DNA of 64,000 nucleotides, from assembly GCF_033118175.1 (NCBI RefSeq), contig NC_083697.1:25766001-25830000 (forward strand). The letters are read 5' to 3'. Positions 36,107 to 48,899 of this stretch are shown here, piece by piece. The translations under genes were made by a program, and so were the position numbers. The DNA is from Dama dama. Its lineage: Eukaryota > Chordata > Mammalia > Artiodactyla > Cervidae. The notes under the pieces are model-generated. The model saw only the letters and a program-made list of their open reading frames with translations, was not told the origin of the DNA and made no database searches. The stretch's first letter is position 1; each line of letters opens with the position of its first letter.

Positions 36107-37337
36107 ATGCCATGTGGGGCCACCCAAGACAGACGGGTCATGGTGGAGAGGTCTGACAAAATGTGGTCTCCTGGAGAAGGGAATGGCAAACCACTTCAGT
36201 ATTCTGCCCTTGAGAACCCCATGAACAGTATGAAAAGGCAAAAAGATAGGACACTGAAAGATGAACTCCCCAGGTCGGTAGGTGCCCAATATGCTACTGG
36301 AGATCAGTGGAGAAATAACTCCAGAAAGAATGAAGGAATGGAGCCAAAGCAAAAACAACACCCAGTTATGAATGTGACTGGTGATAGAAGCAAGGTTCAA
36401 TGCTGTAAAGAGCAATATTGCAAAGGAACCTGGAATGTTAGGTCCATGAATCAAGGCAAATTGGAGGTGGTCAAACAGGAGATGGCAAGAGTGAACATCA
36501 ACATTCTAGGAATCAGCGAACTAAAATGGGCTGGAATAGGTGAATTTAACTCAGATGACCATTATATCTACTACTGTGGGCAGGAATCCCTTAGAAGAAA
36601 TGGAGTAGCCATCATAGTCAACAAAAGAGTCTGAAATGCAGTACTTGGATGCAGTCTCCAAAATGACAGAATGATCTCTGTTCATTTCCAAGACAAACCA
36701 TTCAGTATCACGATAATCCAAGTCTATGCCCTGACAAGTAATGCTGAAGAAGCTGAACGGTTCTATGAAGACCTACAAGACCTTTTAGAACTAACACCCA
36801 AAAAAACTGTTCTTTTCATTATAGGGGACTGGAATGCAAAAGTAGGAAGTCAAGAAACACCTGGAGTAACGGGCAAATTAAGCCTTGGAGTATGGAATGA
36901 AGTAGGGCAAAGGCTAATAGTTTTGCCAAGAGAACGCATGGGTCATAGCAAACACTCTCTTCCAACAACACAAGAGAAGACTCTACACATGGACATCACC
37001 AGATGGCCAACCCTGAAATCAGATTGATTATATTCTTTGCAGCCAAAGATGGAGAAGCTGTATACAGTCAGCAAAAGCAAGACCGGGAGCTGACTGTGGC
37101 TCAGATCATAAACTCCTTATTGCCAAATTCAAACTTAAATTGAAGAAAGTGGGGGAAACCACTAGACCATTCAGGTATGACCTAAATCAAATCCCTTATG
37201 ATTATACAGTGGAAATGAGAAATAGATTTAAGGGACTAGATCTGATAGACAGAGAGCCTGATGCACTGTGGACGGAGGTTCGTGACATTGTACAGGATAC
37301 AGGGAAGGAGACCATCCCCAAGAAAAAGAAATGCTAA
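36107..37337 (+). pseudogene. Broken BovB endonuclease region
   Basis: Frames at 36107-36634, 36671-37027 and 37140-37337 together cover the BovB N-terminal region and AP-type endonuclease. Visible motifs: WNVRSMNQGKLEVVKQEM, INILGISELKW, IGDWNAKVGSQETPG, then LIDREPDALWTEV. A stop after NKRV and a frameshift near 36930 (the FCQ-type tract) inactivate it. Confidence 0.88.
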
Positions 37338-37701
37338 AAAGCAAAGTGGCTGTGTGAGGAGGCCTTACAAATGGCTGTGAAAAGAGGAGAAGCGAGAAGC
37401 AAAGGAGAAAAGGAAAGATATAAGCATTTGAATGCAGAGTCTCAAAGAATAGCAAGGAGAGATAGGAAAGCCTTCCTCAGCAATTAATGCAAAGAAATAG
37501 AGGAAAGCAAGAGAATGGGAAAGTCTAGAGATCTCTTCAAGAAAATTAGAGATACCAAGGGAACATTTCATGCAAAGATGGGCTCAATAAAGGACAGAAA
37601 TGGTATGGACCTAACAGAAGCAGAAGATATTAAGAAGAGGTGGCAAGAATACACAGAAGAAATGTACAAAAAAGATTATCACGGCAGATAATGACGATGG
37701 T

Positions 37702-38397
37702 GTGATCACTCACTTAGAGCCAGACATCCTGGAATGTCAAGTCAAGTGGGCCTTAGGAAGCATCAATAGGATCACAACAAACTGGAAAATTCTGAAAGAG
37801 ATGGGAATACCAGACCACCTGACCTGCCTCTTGAGAAACCTGTATACAGGTCAGGAAGCAACAGTTAGAACTGGACATGGAGCAACAGACTGGTTCCAAA
37901 TAGGAAAAGGAGTACATCAAGGCTGTATATTATCACCCTGCTTATTTAACTTATATGCAGAGTACATCATGTGAAACGCTGGGCTGGAAGAAGCACAAGC
38001 TGGAATCAAGATTGCCGGGAGAAACATGAGTAACCTCACATATGCAGGTGACACCACCCTTATGGCAGAAAGTGAAAAAGAACTAAAGAGCCTCTTGATG
38101 AAAGTGAAAGAGGAGAGTGAAAAAGTTGGCTTAAAGCTCAACATTCAGAAAACTAAGATCATGGCATCTGGTCCTGTCACTTCATGGCAAATAGATGGGG
38201 AAACAGTGGCTGACTTTATTTTTCTGGGCTCCGATATCACTGCAGATGGTGATTGCAGCCATGAAATTAAAAGACGCTCACTCCTGAAGGAAAGTTATGA
38301 CCAACCTAGACAGCATATTAAAAAGCAGGACATTATTTTGTCAACAGAGGTCCTTCTAGTCAAGGCTATGGTTTTGCCAGTGGTCATGTATGGATGA
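37702..38397 (+). pseudogene. Broken BovB reverse transcriptase
   Basis: 37702-37974 encodes HLEPDILECQVKWALGS fused by the internal deletion to WKILKEMGIPDHLTCL and QGCILSPCLFNLYAEYIM, then a stop. 38026-38397 encodes MSNLTYAGDTTLMAESEK to the ADFIFLGSDITADGDCSHEI region and stops at MYG. The catalytic box is YAGD (38041-38052), the same change as in the antisense copy. The shared 2-nt deletion in tggatgagag (38391-38400) creates the stop. Confidence 0.92.
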
Positions 38398-39604
38398 GAG
38401 TTGGACTGTGAAGAAAGCTGAGTGCTGAAGAATTGATGCTTTTGAACTGTGGTGTTGGAGAAGACCCTTGAGAATCCCTTGGGCTGCAAGGAGATGCAAC
38501 CAGTCCATCCTAAAGGAGATCAGTCCTGGGCATTCATTGGAAGGACTGATGTTGAAGCTGAAACTCCAATACTTTGGCCACCTGATGCGAAGAGCTGACT
38601 CATTGGAAAAGACCCTGAAGCTGGGAAAGATTGACGGCAGGAGGAGAAGGGGACGACAGAGGATGAGATGGTTGGATGACATCACCGAGTGAATGGACAT
38701 GAGTTTGGGTAAACTCCGGGAGTTGGTGATGGACAGGGAGGCCTGGCATGCTGTGATTCATGGGGTCGCAAAGAGTCAGACATGACTGAGCGACTGAACT
38801 GAACTGAACTGAACTGAACACTCCTGATATTTCTTTTCAAGCTACTTAATTAACCACTTGAAATTTTTAAAATACACACAGTATGAAAGGAACGTTCAAT
38901 CCAAGTTTTCCAAAACTTATAGTCTGACTTTAATTTTTATTAATACTCTCCTTTATTTTCTTCAGAATAGATATAAATAGAACAGCAGCAAGCAGAGCAA
39001 CTCACCTGAAAATTGTGCTCTGATAAGTATAGGTGAGTTGCCCATCGTAGGAGTGTTGTCATGTCATCCTACCACTCTTGGTTCAAGGTTGGAACTCGGC
39101 AGAGACCTGGCTTCAGTGACTTTATCTCCTCTGATTTCCTCTCTTACTTTACTTGCTGGTTTCTTACTGGTCCAAAATGGCCAAGCATATTTATACATCA
39201 AGGCCTTTGCCCTCGCTCCTCCTGCCTAGAATATTTCTCCCCACATCTTTTATAGCCCGCCTCTTTACATCATTCAGCTCTGCTGAGATATCACCTTTTC
39301 TCAAAGGAGATAAAGTCACTGAAACCAGAAGGTATGGGGCAGTCAGAAATCTCTACAGTGTGATTAGAGTTACTAACATGCCTTTAATTACTTGACTACC
39401 TGTAATCACTATTCCAAAAAATTCACAATGAGAGATTTATTTTGTTGGTTAAAAACTTTTCACTGTCCTGTTGAAGATATATAAATGTACATGGTGTCAG
39501 TATTATGCCTGACCTGTTTCTTTAAAATGAGAGATACTTAGAATGAATAATTTATTAAGATTCAATAGATCTAAGTGAATTGACTACCAATAATAGCAGT
39601 CATT

Positions 39605-39765
39605 AAGCTCTCACAGTGTGCCAAGCGTGGCATAAAATAATACCTCTATTTGCATGATGAAGAAACTGAGGCTTGAAAAGGCTAATCAACTTTTGCAAGG
39701 GCACATAACTCACAGTTGGTAGGGCTAGCCTCATGTTCCAACCTTTATTCTCCAAGATTTATGCA
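39605..39765 (-). repeat. MIR SINE, antisense
   Basis: cacagtgtgccaagcgtggc, gatgaagaaactgaggcttg, gggcacataactcacagttg, ctcatgttccaacc. Confidence 0.82.
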
Positions 39766-39892
39766 GGTGGCTGTTTGGTCTTTTCATAGGACTGTTCGGC
39801 AAGCATAAACAAGATTGAGATATGTCACTTAATATAAATTAATGACTGAATGAGATGTGTATGGATTCCAGACTATGTGTTCATACACTGTA

Positions 39893-40085
39893 TGTCCGTA
39901 TGCACTCAGTTGTGTCTGACTCTTTGCAACCCAGCCTGTGAGGCTCCCCTGTCCATGCAGTTTTTCCAGGCAAGATATTGGGTTGCCGTTTCCTCCTCCA
40001 GGAAGTCTTCCTGAGCCGGGGATCAGACTCGCGTCTCCTGCATTGGCAGGCGGATGCTTTGCCACTGCACTGCCTGGGAAGTCCC
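39893..40085 (-). mobile_element. Bov-tA SINE
   Basis: cactcagttgtgtctgactc, gttgccgtttcctcctcc, and the head ctgcactgcctgggaagtcc. No clear target duplication. Confidence 0.9.
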
Positions 40086-40714
40086 ATCCGTGGCATACAT
40101 TCCTTCAGATCTTACACACACACTCAACTATTAAGATTTCAGTGTCTCTGTATGCAGGGGGCTTAATCCAAATTAAATACAACTAATAGTTATCTTTATA
40201 CAGACACAGACACAGAATCAAAGAAAAATGAGTTATTTTAAATATTGTAAAGAAAATTTGGAATGCTTTAAGAGAGGAAGCATTTTAGAAAGGTTCTTTC
40301 CTACTGTAGTAACTTAATTTATAAGATCTAATGCTTTCAAAGTATATTTTATTAAAATTTTCCAAAACTGTCACTAAGATACTGTAATTTTTAAACTAAC
40401 GAATTAAGCCTGTTGAAATCTTCATATTTTTTGAAGGAATCATTTTTGTAGACAAACTTAATTTTTCAGTTAAACTCTGGGATTAACATGACTTTTCCTA
40501 TCTGTTTAAGAAATGAATAAATATTTAACACTAGTATATTTTTTAAATAGTTTTATTTCTCCACTGCCTACAAATTAGTCCTGTATAGTACAGAGGGAAG
40601 GAAAAAAAACAAACCAGAAACTCTGTAACATCTTTTTCTTCCCCTAAGAAAGTTATTTTTTTAAGTGCTGTGTATAATATTTAATTGTTTATAGTCTTCT
40701 TATGTCATTTTTAT

Positions 40715-40903
40715 GCTTCCCAGGTGGCTCAGTGGTAAAGACTCCACCTGCCAAAGCAGGAAACGCGGGAGACACAAATTCAGTCCCTGGGTCAGGAAGA
40801 TCTCCTGGTGTAGGAAATGGCAACCCACTCCAGTATGCTTGCCTGGAAAATTCCATGAACAGAGAAGAATGGCGGGCTCAGAGATGACTGAGCACACACC
40901 CAA
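40715..40903 (+). mobile_element. Bov-tA SINE
   Basis: gcttcccaggtggctcagtg through attccatgaacagagaag, ending gatgactgagcac. Target duplication tcatttttat (40705-40714) and tcattttttat (40904-40914). Confidence 0.92.
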
Positions 40904-41563
40904 TCATTTTTTATCCTCTCTTTTGCTTTTATGAATCATTTAAGCAGGAAAATTTGGCTAATACAGTTCTTCATATAGGTGATACATCTTTATGTCGGTG
41001 AAAAATTTGTTTTCCTTATACATTTACTCTCCTGAAAACAATTTCAGGAGAGCAAATGTCTAGAGTTAAATTTCATGTCATCTTTCTTCATCTAGGTAAA
41101 ATAATTAAAGTGATCATTTATGAAAAGGAAGGAGGCAGTGTTATCCTTCAGCAAGATAAGTTACCAGTGAATTCAGAGGACAGCCTTACCCCTCCCTAGA
41201 ACTCTGCTATGCACATAGGGAAAGAAAAGTATCTTTTTCCTCTACTTTTCTAAGTTCTTTTCTATAGGGGCCCCTATAACAGAAAAGTATACAGATTTTA
41301 TTTAACAAAAGTTTTATATGACATGGGAGCCTTCATAAGGAACACCTGAAGAATTGACTAAACCTGAGTGTTTTTAAGCTAGGTCTGATGAAAAGTGGAC
41401 AGCCATGGGAAAATGTGACAGAGCAAAAGGAGTTTGAGCTAAGTGTTGTAAACTTTTGTAGTAAACCAAGGAAAACTTAGCAAGGCCTGTCTATTCAGAT
41501 TCCTCTTAGTATTCCTCAGTCTTGAAGATAAGGATGTTCCTATCCTCGAAGTATTAATATAAG

Positions 41564-41792
41564 GAGCGTGCGTGTGTGCTAAGTCACTTCAGTCGTGTCC
41601 AACTCTGTGCGACCCTACGGACTACAGCTCTCCAGGCTCCTCTGTCTGTGAGATTCTCCAGGCAAGAGTACTGGAGTGGGTTGCCATGCCCTCCTCCCGG
41701 GGATCTTCCCAACCCAGGGATCATACTTGAGTCTCTTATGTCTCCTGCATTGGCAGACAGGTTCTTTACCACTAGCGCCACCTGAGAAGCCC
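41564..41792 (-). mobile_element. Bov-tA SINE
   Basis: gtcacttcagtcgtgtccaa, gagtactggagtgggttgcc, gcgccacctgagaagccc. The target-site duplication aatataag lies at 41556-41563 and 41793-41800. Confidence 0.93.
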
Positions 41793-43097
41793 AATATAAG
41801 CAGGGCATCTCTCAATTGAAGGTTTTATGACCTGATGCATGGGGAGGTCAGAAAGTCCTTCCTGCACATGACATTTCTCAAATTCCTTCGACTTAAAATA
41901 TTCAGTATGTCAAGATGCCGTAATTTGGGATGGCGTGTCCTGAACCCCATCACCTGAAGTTCTGTTAAAGCTTTAACCATTTAACTTATGATATAAACAT
42001 TCCCAGTTAAAATAAAAATACCCTGCAAGAGATAATATTTTAATCTATTATCAGTTTTTGTGATTGTAGGTGAGAAGAAACATGTCAAAAATCTGAGAGA
42101 ACTGCCTCTAACCTTGGAGGAGACCAGGAGAGGAGGGGAATTTAGACAAGGAAATCTGGAGGACATGAAGACAGACTTCATACACTCGCAGTAGAGATAT
42201 AATCCCAGCTTTAGAATACGAAGGAATCCTAGAGATAATCTAGTTCATATTCTTAATGGTAGAGCTAAATGGCTTATATCAGGGAGGCTAAACAGCTAAG
42301 TTTTTGTTGAAATCTGATTTTATTTTTGTTTTTGTGAGAAGGAAACATGAATTGTTAATCTAGGTAAAGGTTCAGGTCAGTTATTTTTGTCTTTCAATAC
42401 ATAATGGAGATTTCAGAGCAAACAATAATTGAATATTTTAAAGAGGCAATAGTAAATGTTCCTCAGGTAGTACATAAATTTCATAAGTACTTAATAGTTT
42501 TAAAGATAATGCACAAGTTAAACTGCTGTTTTCTTTAATATTTCTAAATATTTCATTTCAAATTCCCTAGAGTTCATATTTAGTGTGGTCTTAGTCATAT
42601 AATGTGGGTCCAACTGTTATCTATGAACAGAAATACTTTGAAGATCTGTTCTCATTTGCTTCAAGTCAAGATTGGTTTTGAAGCTTTATTTTTAAAACTC
42701 TTAACTTTTTTTAAATATCAGAAGCTATAAGAAAGACCTCAAGCTTACACTTTTTAATTTAAAAAGCACATAAATTCAGTTGTTTTCATTATTACACCAT
42801 GTTATTCATCCTTAGTAAATGCTAGAATTGCTCTTGTCTCTGTGTCCTGAAGAGTTAATTTCTAAAAAAAGTCTTCAAAGTAATATTGAGGTACTTGTTT
42901 GTGTTCAGAGCAAAGTGATAATAAAGAGGCTTAGTAAGATTTTTGTTTGATCTAGATTTAACATACTTAAATTACAGTTTCTATTCAAGTATATTACCAT
43001 AGCTGAATGGACCTTGTATAATGTGGGCGTATATGGTAGCCACCACTGAAGAATGTCTCCACTGTCTGGATTAATAGTCTTGAGAAGTACATCAATT

Positions 43098-43293
43098 GTT
43101 GTTCAGTTGCTCAGTGGTGTCCAACTCTTTTGCAGCCCCGTGGACTCTAGCCTGCCAGACTCCTCTTCCCATGGGATTTCCCAGGCAAGAATACTGGAGT
43201 GGGTTGCCATTTCCATCTCCAGGGGATCTTCTTGACCCAGGGATCGAACCCACATCTCCTGCATTACAGTCAGATTCTTTACCGTTGAGCTAC
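43098..43293 (-). mobile_element. Bov-tA SINE
   Basis: gttcagttgctcagtggtgt, gcaagaatactggagtggg, ggatcgaacccacatctcc, tttaccgttgagctac. The head end is diverged. Confidence 0.9.
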
Positions 43294-43379
43294 TGGAGCA
43301 GGAGAGCTCCTAGTTTCTCTGACACCTATCCATTGCCCCAGTTCGTGAGTTCCATCAACCTTATTTAAACAGCCAGTCA

Positions 43380-43865
43380 GTCCTGCCTGAGATCCTGCTT
43401 TATTGGTTAAATCAGAGCCCCTGCCCAACAGGAACTCACAGTCTTGTGGCTGAGGCAGACAAATGAGATAGATAATTGCCACCCCGTGTGAAATGCTCTA
43501 TGTCTGAGCCATACTCAGAAAGCCATGGGAATATAAGGATGGTCATCTCAGCCAGATAATGCCTGAAATGAGTCTTAAAAGACAAGTGGAAGTCACCTGA
43601 GCAATGAAGAGAAAGAGGACACTTGAGACTGAAAAAACACAGTGCATGGGTGCAAAGAATGTGAGGAAGACACACTAAGGGAATTACCAGTACTCTGGAT
43701 ATACTTGGCTGGAATATATGAGGTTAGAAAGTGAGACTAAAGTAGGTAAAAGCAACTTGCAGAGAATGTTGTGTAATGTGCTAGGAAGTCCAGGTTTTAT
43801 TCCATAGGTTGTGAGAAAATGTTAAAGAATTTTGATCAGTTAAATGGCATGCTCAGATTTGTGTT
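43380..43865 (+). repeat. Ancient LINE 3'-UTR-type repeat
   Basis: Order shared with 27.0-27.9 kb: aggaactcacagtcttgtgg, tgaaatgagtcttaaaag, gtgaggaagacacactaagg, ggaagtccaggttttattcc, ggcatgctcagatttg. Family not assigned. Confidence 0.5.
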
Positions 43866-44374
43866 TCAGTGAGAAGAATGACTATGGAAGGAATGGTGAA
43901 GGCAAGACTAGAAGGATGGAATCACCCAGAGATTTGTTGTACTTAAATATTCCTTCATATTTCCAGTCACAGAGAGTGAGGTCTCTAGCTTTGCCCTAAA
44001 ATTAACTAATTTTACTGGGCCCTTTGGGTTGGTATCTATGCTGGAGAAAGTCCAGGGAAATGACTCCTGTTGCTATTTCTTTTTCCTAATGCTGTATTTT
44101 GACAAAATATAATTATGTATCATGACACTCACAAGTATTGACAGGTAGTGGTGCCACAAGCTCGGAAGGCCAGGAGGCATTTAGTGTATTTGCCCCTGAC
44201 ACTAGTTACTGTAGGTTTGGCACAATTCTGAAATCTGTTTACTCAGCAAATATGTTAGATGTATTCTAGACACTGAATTAAGCATTGTAAGAGTTTCATA
44301 GATGAGATAAATGCAGATCCTTTATATAAATCATTTAAAGTCTTGATGAAAGTCAGGTACATTAGTATGTGTTA

Positions 44375-44575
44375 GTGGTTTTAGTCGCTAAGTCATGTCT
44401 GACTCTTGCGGCCCTCTGTACCCTGCTAGGCTCCTCTGTCCATGAGATTTCCCAGGCAAAAATATTGGAGTGGATTGCCATTCACTTATCTAGGGGATCT
44501 TCCCAACTCAGGGATTGAACCCATATCTCCTGCATTGACAGGCAGATTCTTTACCTTTGAGCCACCAGAAAAGCC
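44375..44575 (-). mobile_element. Bov-tA SINE
   Basis: gctaagtcatgtctgactct, ttgagccaccagaaaagcc. The 16-bp target-site duplication acattagtatgtgtta (44359-44374) is matched at 44576-44591 with one mismatch. Confidence 0.94.
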
Positions 44576-44599
44576 ACATTAGTCTGTGTTATAAAAGAT

Positions 44600-45130
44600 C
44601 AAAGGGCTGTCATGAGAGATGTACAGAGACTGTAGGAAGGGAAACTTTCATGGAGGAATTCTCAAAAGATAGGTACTATTTGAACACTAAATATAGAGAA
44701 AAGCTATTTAGGTAGGGAAAACTACAGGAACTAGGCAGAAAGTGCACTGGAAACAGTGTGTGATCCAGTTTGGTTGGAATTGAAGTAGTTTGGTTCTGTT
44801 CATAAGGGCCGAACTGAAAAATCTGGACTTCGTGCTGTAGGCAGCCATGGAAGGTTTCTCAGCATCGGTGTGGTAATCAGAACTTCGTTTTAAATGTTTT
44901 AATATAACAATATTGTGAATAAAGTGTATTTCCAAAGGAAAAGAGAATTGGAGAAAACAAAAAGCTATTGCTATAGTCTAAGCCCAAAGTAATGAGTGTC
45001 TGAAATAGGCAAGTGGTAATGGGATAGAGATAGGGCAATGGGATTTATGAGTACAGTATAGTTAAATGTTACCACTAATGGGATGACAAAAATGAGGTTT
45101 TAAAGTGACTTGGAGATGGTGATCCTATTC
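44600..45130 (+). repeat. Ancient LINE 3'-UTR-type repeat
   Basis: tcatggaggaattctcaaaag, actatttgaacactaaata, aactaggcagaaagtgcact, cttcgtgctgtaggcagcc follow the same order as the repeats at 27, 43 and 63 kb. Strongly diverged. Confidence 0.4.
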
Positions 45131-46157
45131 AAAGAAAGCAGCAATAGATTTAGCAAAGAAAAATGGTGAAATCTCAAGGGTATAATTTTTATAATAGGAA
45201 GCTTTTGACTTTTGATATACTAAAGGTATAGCCTTTACTTTGAGGTCTTTGACACTAACTATAATTTGCTAACATAGCAAACAAAGAAGCCAGCATATAA
45301 CTGAGCCTACCTTCTTGGTCTGGTAAGCTATAATTATGCTTTGTGTATAGAAGTGTGATGTCAGCAAGTGAGAATTGCTGTGCACTTTTAGAATTTAGAA
45401 AACATGAGATTATTTCTGTACTGAGTTTTGAACCATCAATTACTTAAAGGAATTTTTAAATCTTTTAGTAAAGAATTTTTTCTGGAATATGAAAATTTGC
45501 CTATGTAACTTACCTATATCGTGTATCCATATTATTCTTAGAACTGATATTTTTTCTGCATTCTTCATTAAAGTGTGATTCATCTTCTTGTACCATCATA
45601 TAGAGTGACTTGTAAGAAAGTCTTCATGTCTTAGAAATGTACAAGATAATACACATCATCCTTACCTATTAATATTGTTCTAATAACCCAACTCCTTTAT
45701 CATACACAAAAATATTTAAGGTGCAAACGCACCTGACCCAGTGACTGCTATAGTAATCAGATGCTTTTGTGTTATTATAGCTACTGCTATTCCATAGAAG
45801 AGATTTCATTGTAATTCCTATCAGCTTCTTTAATCATGTCTTATATCTTTTAACTCCTTCAAATTCATCATTGAAAATCCTAATAGCAAAAATGTCTTAT
45901 AAACACTGAAAGGATAATAGCTAGTGTTTATGTGTGCCATTGTTTTTATTGTGTTTTTTGCCAAAACCAATCTTAAAATTATGGTGGACATTATTATAAG
46001 TACACTATCAAGATGTATATATGATTGAGGCTAATTACCACATAAATACTTGGGCTTCTGTAATCTTGGTTTCTAAACCAGATACGTGACTTTTTAAGTT
46101 TATTATTTGTAAAATAGTATAGTGTCTGTTGGGTAGTACACCCACTATAGAACCTCT

Positions 46158-46203
46158 TTGAGTGTAGGTAAATTCTTTACCACCTGAGCCCCCAGGGAAG
46201 CCC
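46158..46203 (-). mobile_element. Bov-tA head fragment
   Basis: aaattctttaccacctgagc followed by ccccagggaagccc: only the tRNA-like head remains. Confidence 0.7.
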
Positions 46204-46311
46204 AAATGCAAAAGGCAAATGCAGTGAATTCAAATTTTTGTCTAGAATATGAGGAAAGCAATGAAGTAACAGTCACAATTCTAAAAAATATATTGTTGCA
46301 TGTTCGTCTCT

Positions 46312-46523
46312 CAGTTCAGCTCAGTTGCTTAGTCGTGTCCAAGTCTTTGCAGCCCCATGGACTGCAGCACGCCAGGCTTCCCCATCCATCACCAACTCCC
46401 AGAGCTTGCTCAAACTCATGTCCATCGAGTCAATGATGCCATCCAACCATCTCATCCTCTCTTGTCCCCTTCTCCTCCTACCTTCAATGTTTCCCAGCAT
46501 CAGGGTCTTTTCCAATGAGTCAT
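46312..46523 (-). mobile_element. BovB LINE 3' fragment
   Basis: cagttgcttagtcgtgtcc, gactgcagcacgccaggct, ccatcgagtcaatgatgcc, to ggtcttttccaatgagtc. 5'-truncated; no clear target duplication. Open frames here are BovB by-products. Confidence 0.88.
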
Positions 46524-48899
46524 CTAAAGAACTTACACATATTTGTCCTCCACTGCAGTTCAATGAAATAAAAGAACATGGAGAAAGTGCATATTGCAGT
46601 GTATTCTTATATCATTTTGCTCTCCTTGCCATGTTGTGCCCAGGATTAATCAGAGTCACTATATGTCAGAAATCGTCTTGTGTTTCACTGTACTTAATTT
46701 GTCCTATTAACACAGAATATACAGAATCTGTTTTTTGTTCATTTTTCAAACACCTAATACTTTATTATGATTATGAAAGACTGAAGATTTTTAAAAATCT
46801 TTGACTACCTGCCTTTACAATACAGTCTGACAGCCTCTCATGTGTTTAGAAATTGCCTTAAAAAAGTTCTACTTCATCATATGATGTTTGCGTCATATAA
46901 GAATTTATGTTGTAGGCAGTGAAATGTAAATAATTACCAAGGAAACAAGATCTTTAAATAACCAAAATTGTCTCATTGTCCAGCTTACTTAAGAAGAGAG
47001 TGTTCATTGTAAATGTATTAATGTGTAACTAGACCAGTCTCATTCACCTCTGCTATTTGCCAGTCACACGGTTAACAGCTATTTAGAGGTTTGACTGTTC
47101 TGTCTACAAGCATCCATGTTTACCCAATCTTATTTGCACTATAAGTTTTATGACAAGAGTGTTCTTGGATGAGTGCTTTTATATGTTTTCCAGGATTTTT
47201 TGATTTAACTAAACTAAAAATGGGTTTTTAGTGTGGTTTAAGATTTTTTTTTCTTTTGTGTCTTATTGTCCAAAGTGTTAAAATAGTCTTAAAAAAATTT
47301 GAAATAGTTTTGTATTTTGGATTCTAACTTTTCTCTTACCCAAAGGACTCTGTTGCCATCATACTTTGTCAGCATTTTAACATTTAATCTAGTGAATTTT
47401 TTTTTAAACATTAAACCATAAAGCACAAAAGCAAATTCTAGAATGATAAATTTATGACATAGTGACTAAAAGGCAACTTGGACTAAAATCTTCTTTAAAA
47501 GCCCATAATAAATTGGTGATATTGAACCCAGAAACTCATCTAGATTCTTGTCTATGATTTTAGATACAGATATTAGATATTGGGTATTTGGATACAGGTG
47601 GGTACTTTTTTTAAACCAAATATTTATAGATTTTATCTTGTAAAATAAATAATTTTATTTAATTCTTTAACATGTGGCTGAATAAATTATGTATAGAGAA
47701 GGCACTCAAATAAGTTTAACACAGTCTGAGCATTGTCTTTTATCTTTGATTTTGAAGAGAGAGAATCTAGTTGGCTCAGCCTGTGTCAGACATCCACCCT
47801 CACCCTCGCCCTCCCTACTATCCTGTCAGTCTTGACTGTGGCAGGGTCACCTGACTCAAACATGACACCTAGGCTCATCCTTTCATCAGGGTCAGGGGCT
47901 GAGGTCCTTTCAAACAAGAAAGCAGGGTTTGGGCAGGCAATGCAAACGTGTCTGCTAGAGCATTTAACTAGTATAGATTTGTATTGTTTTTGCTACTGAA
48001 AAAACACTAAAAAGGAAAAATGTCCATGGTTGACACTGGCTATTTGATAAACACAGAAACTCTCTCTGGCAGCTGACTCAGACTGGCAGATGCAGATTCC
48101 TTTGCTAAAAACAGTTGAGTTGTCCTGTTCACAGTTTGAGAAAAATCAAAAGTTTTTATTTTAAGGTATGTCCTTATTAAAGATTAAAGTGCTATTGTAG
48201 TAATTATATGCTGAGGACAAAGTCATTTCTGTTCATGAATACTGAAGCCGATACTTTAAATATTGAGTCATTGTAAATGTTCAAAAAACTAGAGCTGATG
48301 AAATTGAAGGGTGATCTGCCTATGATCATAAATTCTCTGTTCATTCTAGAATATTCTAACTAAACAGTGTACCTGGAATGATATCTATTCTATTTCTCAC
48401 TTCATTTTCCAGAACTTTTTACATCCTTTCCCTCATTATTAGTGCCAAATGCTTCTCTTTAAAGAAAAATGAAGTAACAGCTGACTAGAAGTTTAAGATA
48501 TGTGTTCAACCTCCACCATCTATCTTGAGAGTAGGAGCCTCAAATTCCTCCTCTCTGTGTTAATGAGGGAAAAAGAGAGATTGACAGAAACAGAGAAGTA
48601 ATACCCTAAAGATGAACCTACAAACTGGGGCAGTAGAGAAATTGACATGTCAATAAATAATTATAACTTTTGCCCTTCTAGAGCAATGACTGATTAGTTT
48701 TTTGTTGGGGCGGGGGCAGATATTCATTGCTTGTGATATAACCTTTTAAAATGCTGTGACTTTTCTATTTTGTAAAGAATATATCTAAAGTGGAAGTTTA
48801 GGGGGAGATGCTTCTATTGAACATAAACATCTCTTCATGCTCATCATCAGTGATTATAAGGAGGAGACAAGATACGGCCTAGACAGACTTCTCACAAGC

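Larger units (their letters stand above)
35969..38817 (+). mobile_element. BovB LINE, near full length, internally deleted, sense to TBCK
   Basis: It begins aaggtaagagaaacccaag and runs through the 5' region, endonuclease and reverse transcriptase to a (CTGAA)n end at about 38797-38817. About 420 bp is missing near 37767, where the sequence jumps from the start of the RT (ggaagcatcaatag) to its middle (gatcacaacaaactgg). A possible 7-bp target-site duplication acactcc lies at 35962-35968 and 38818-38824. The 5' consensus may itself include part of that string, so the left edge is approximate. Confidence 0.93.
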
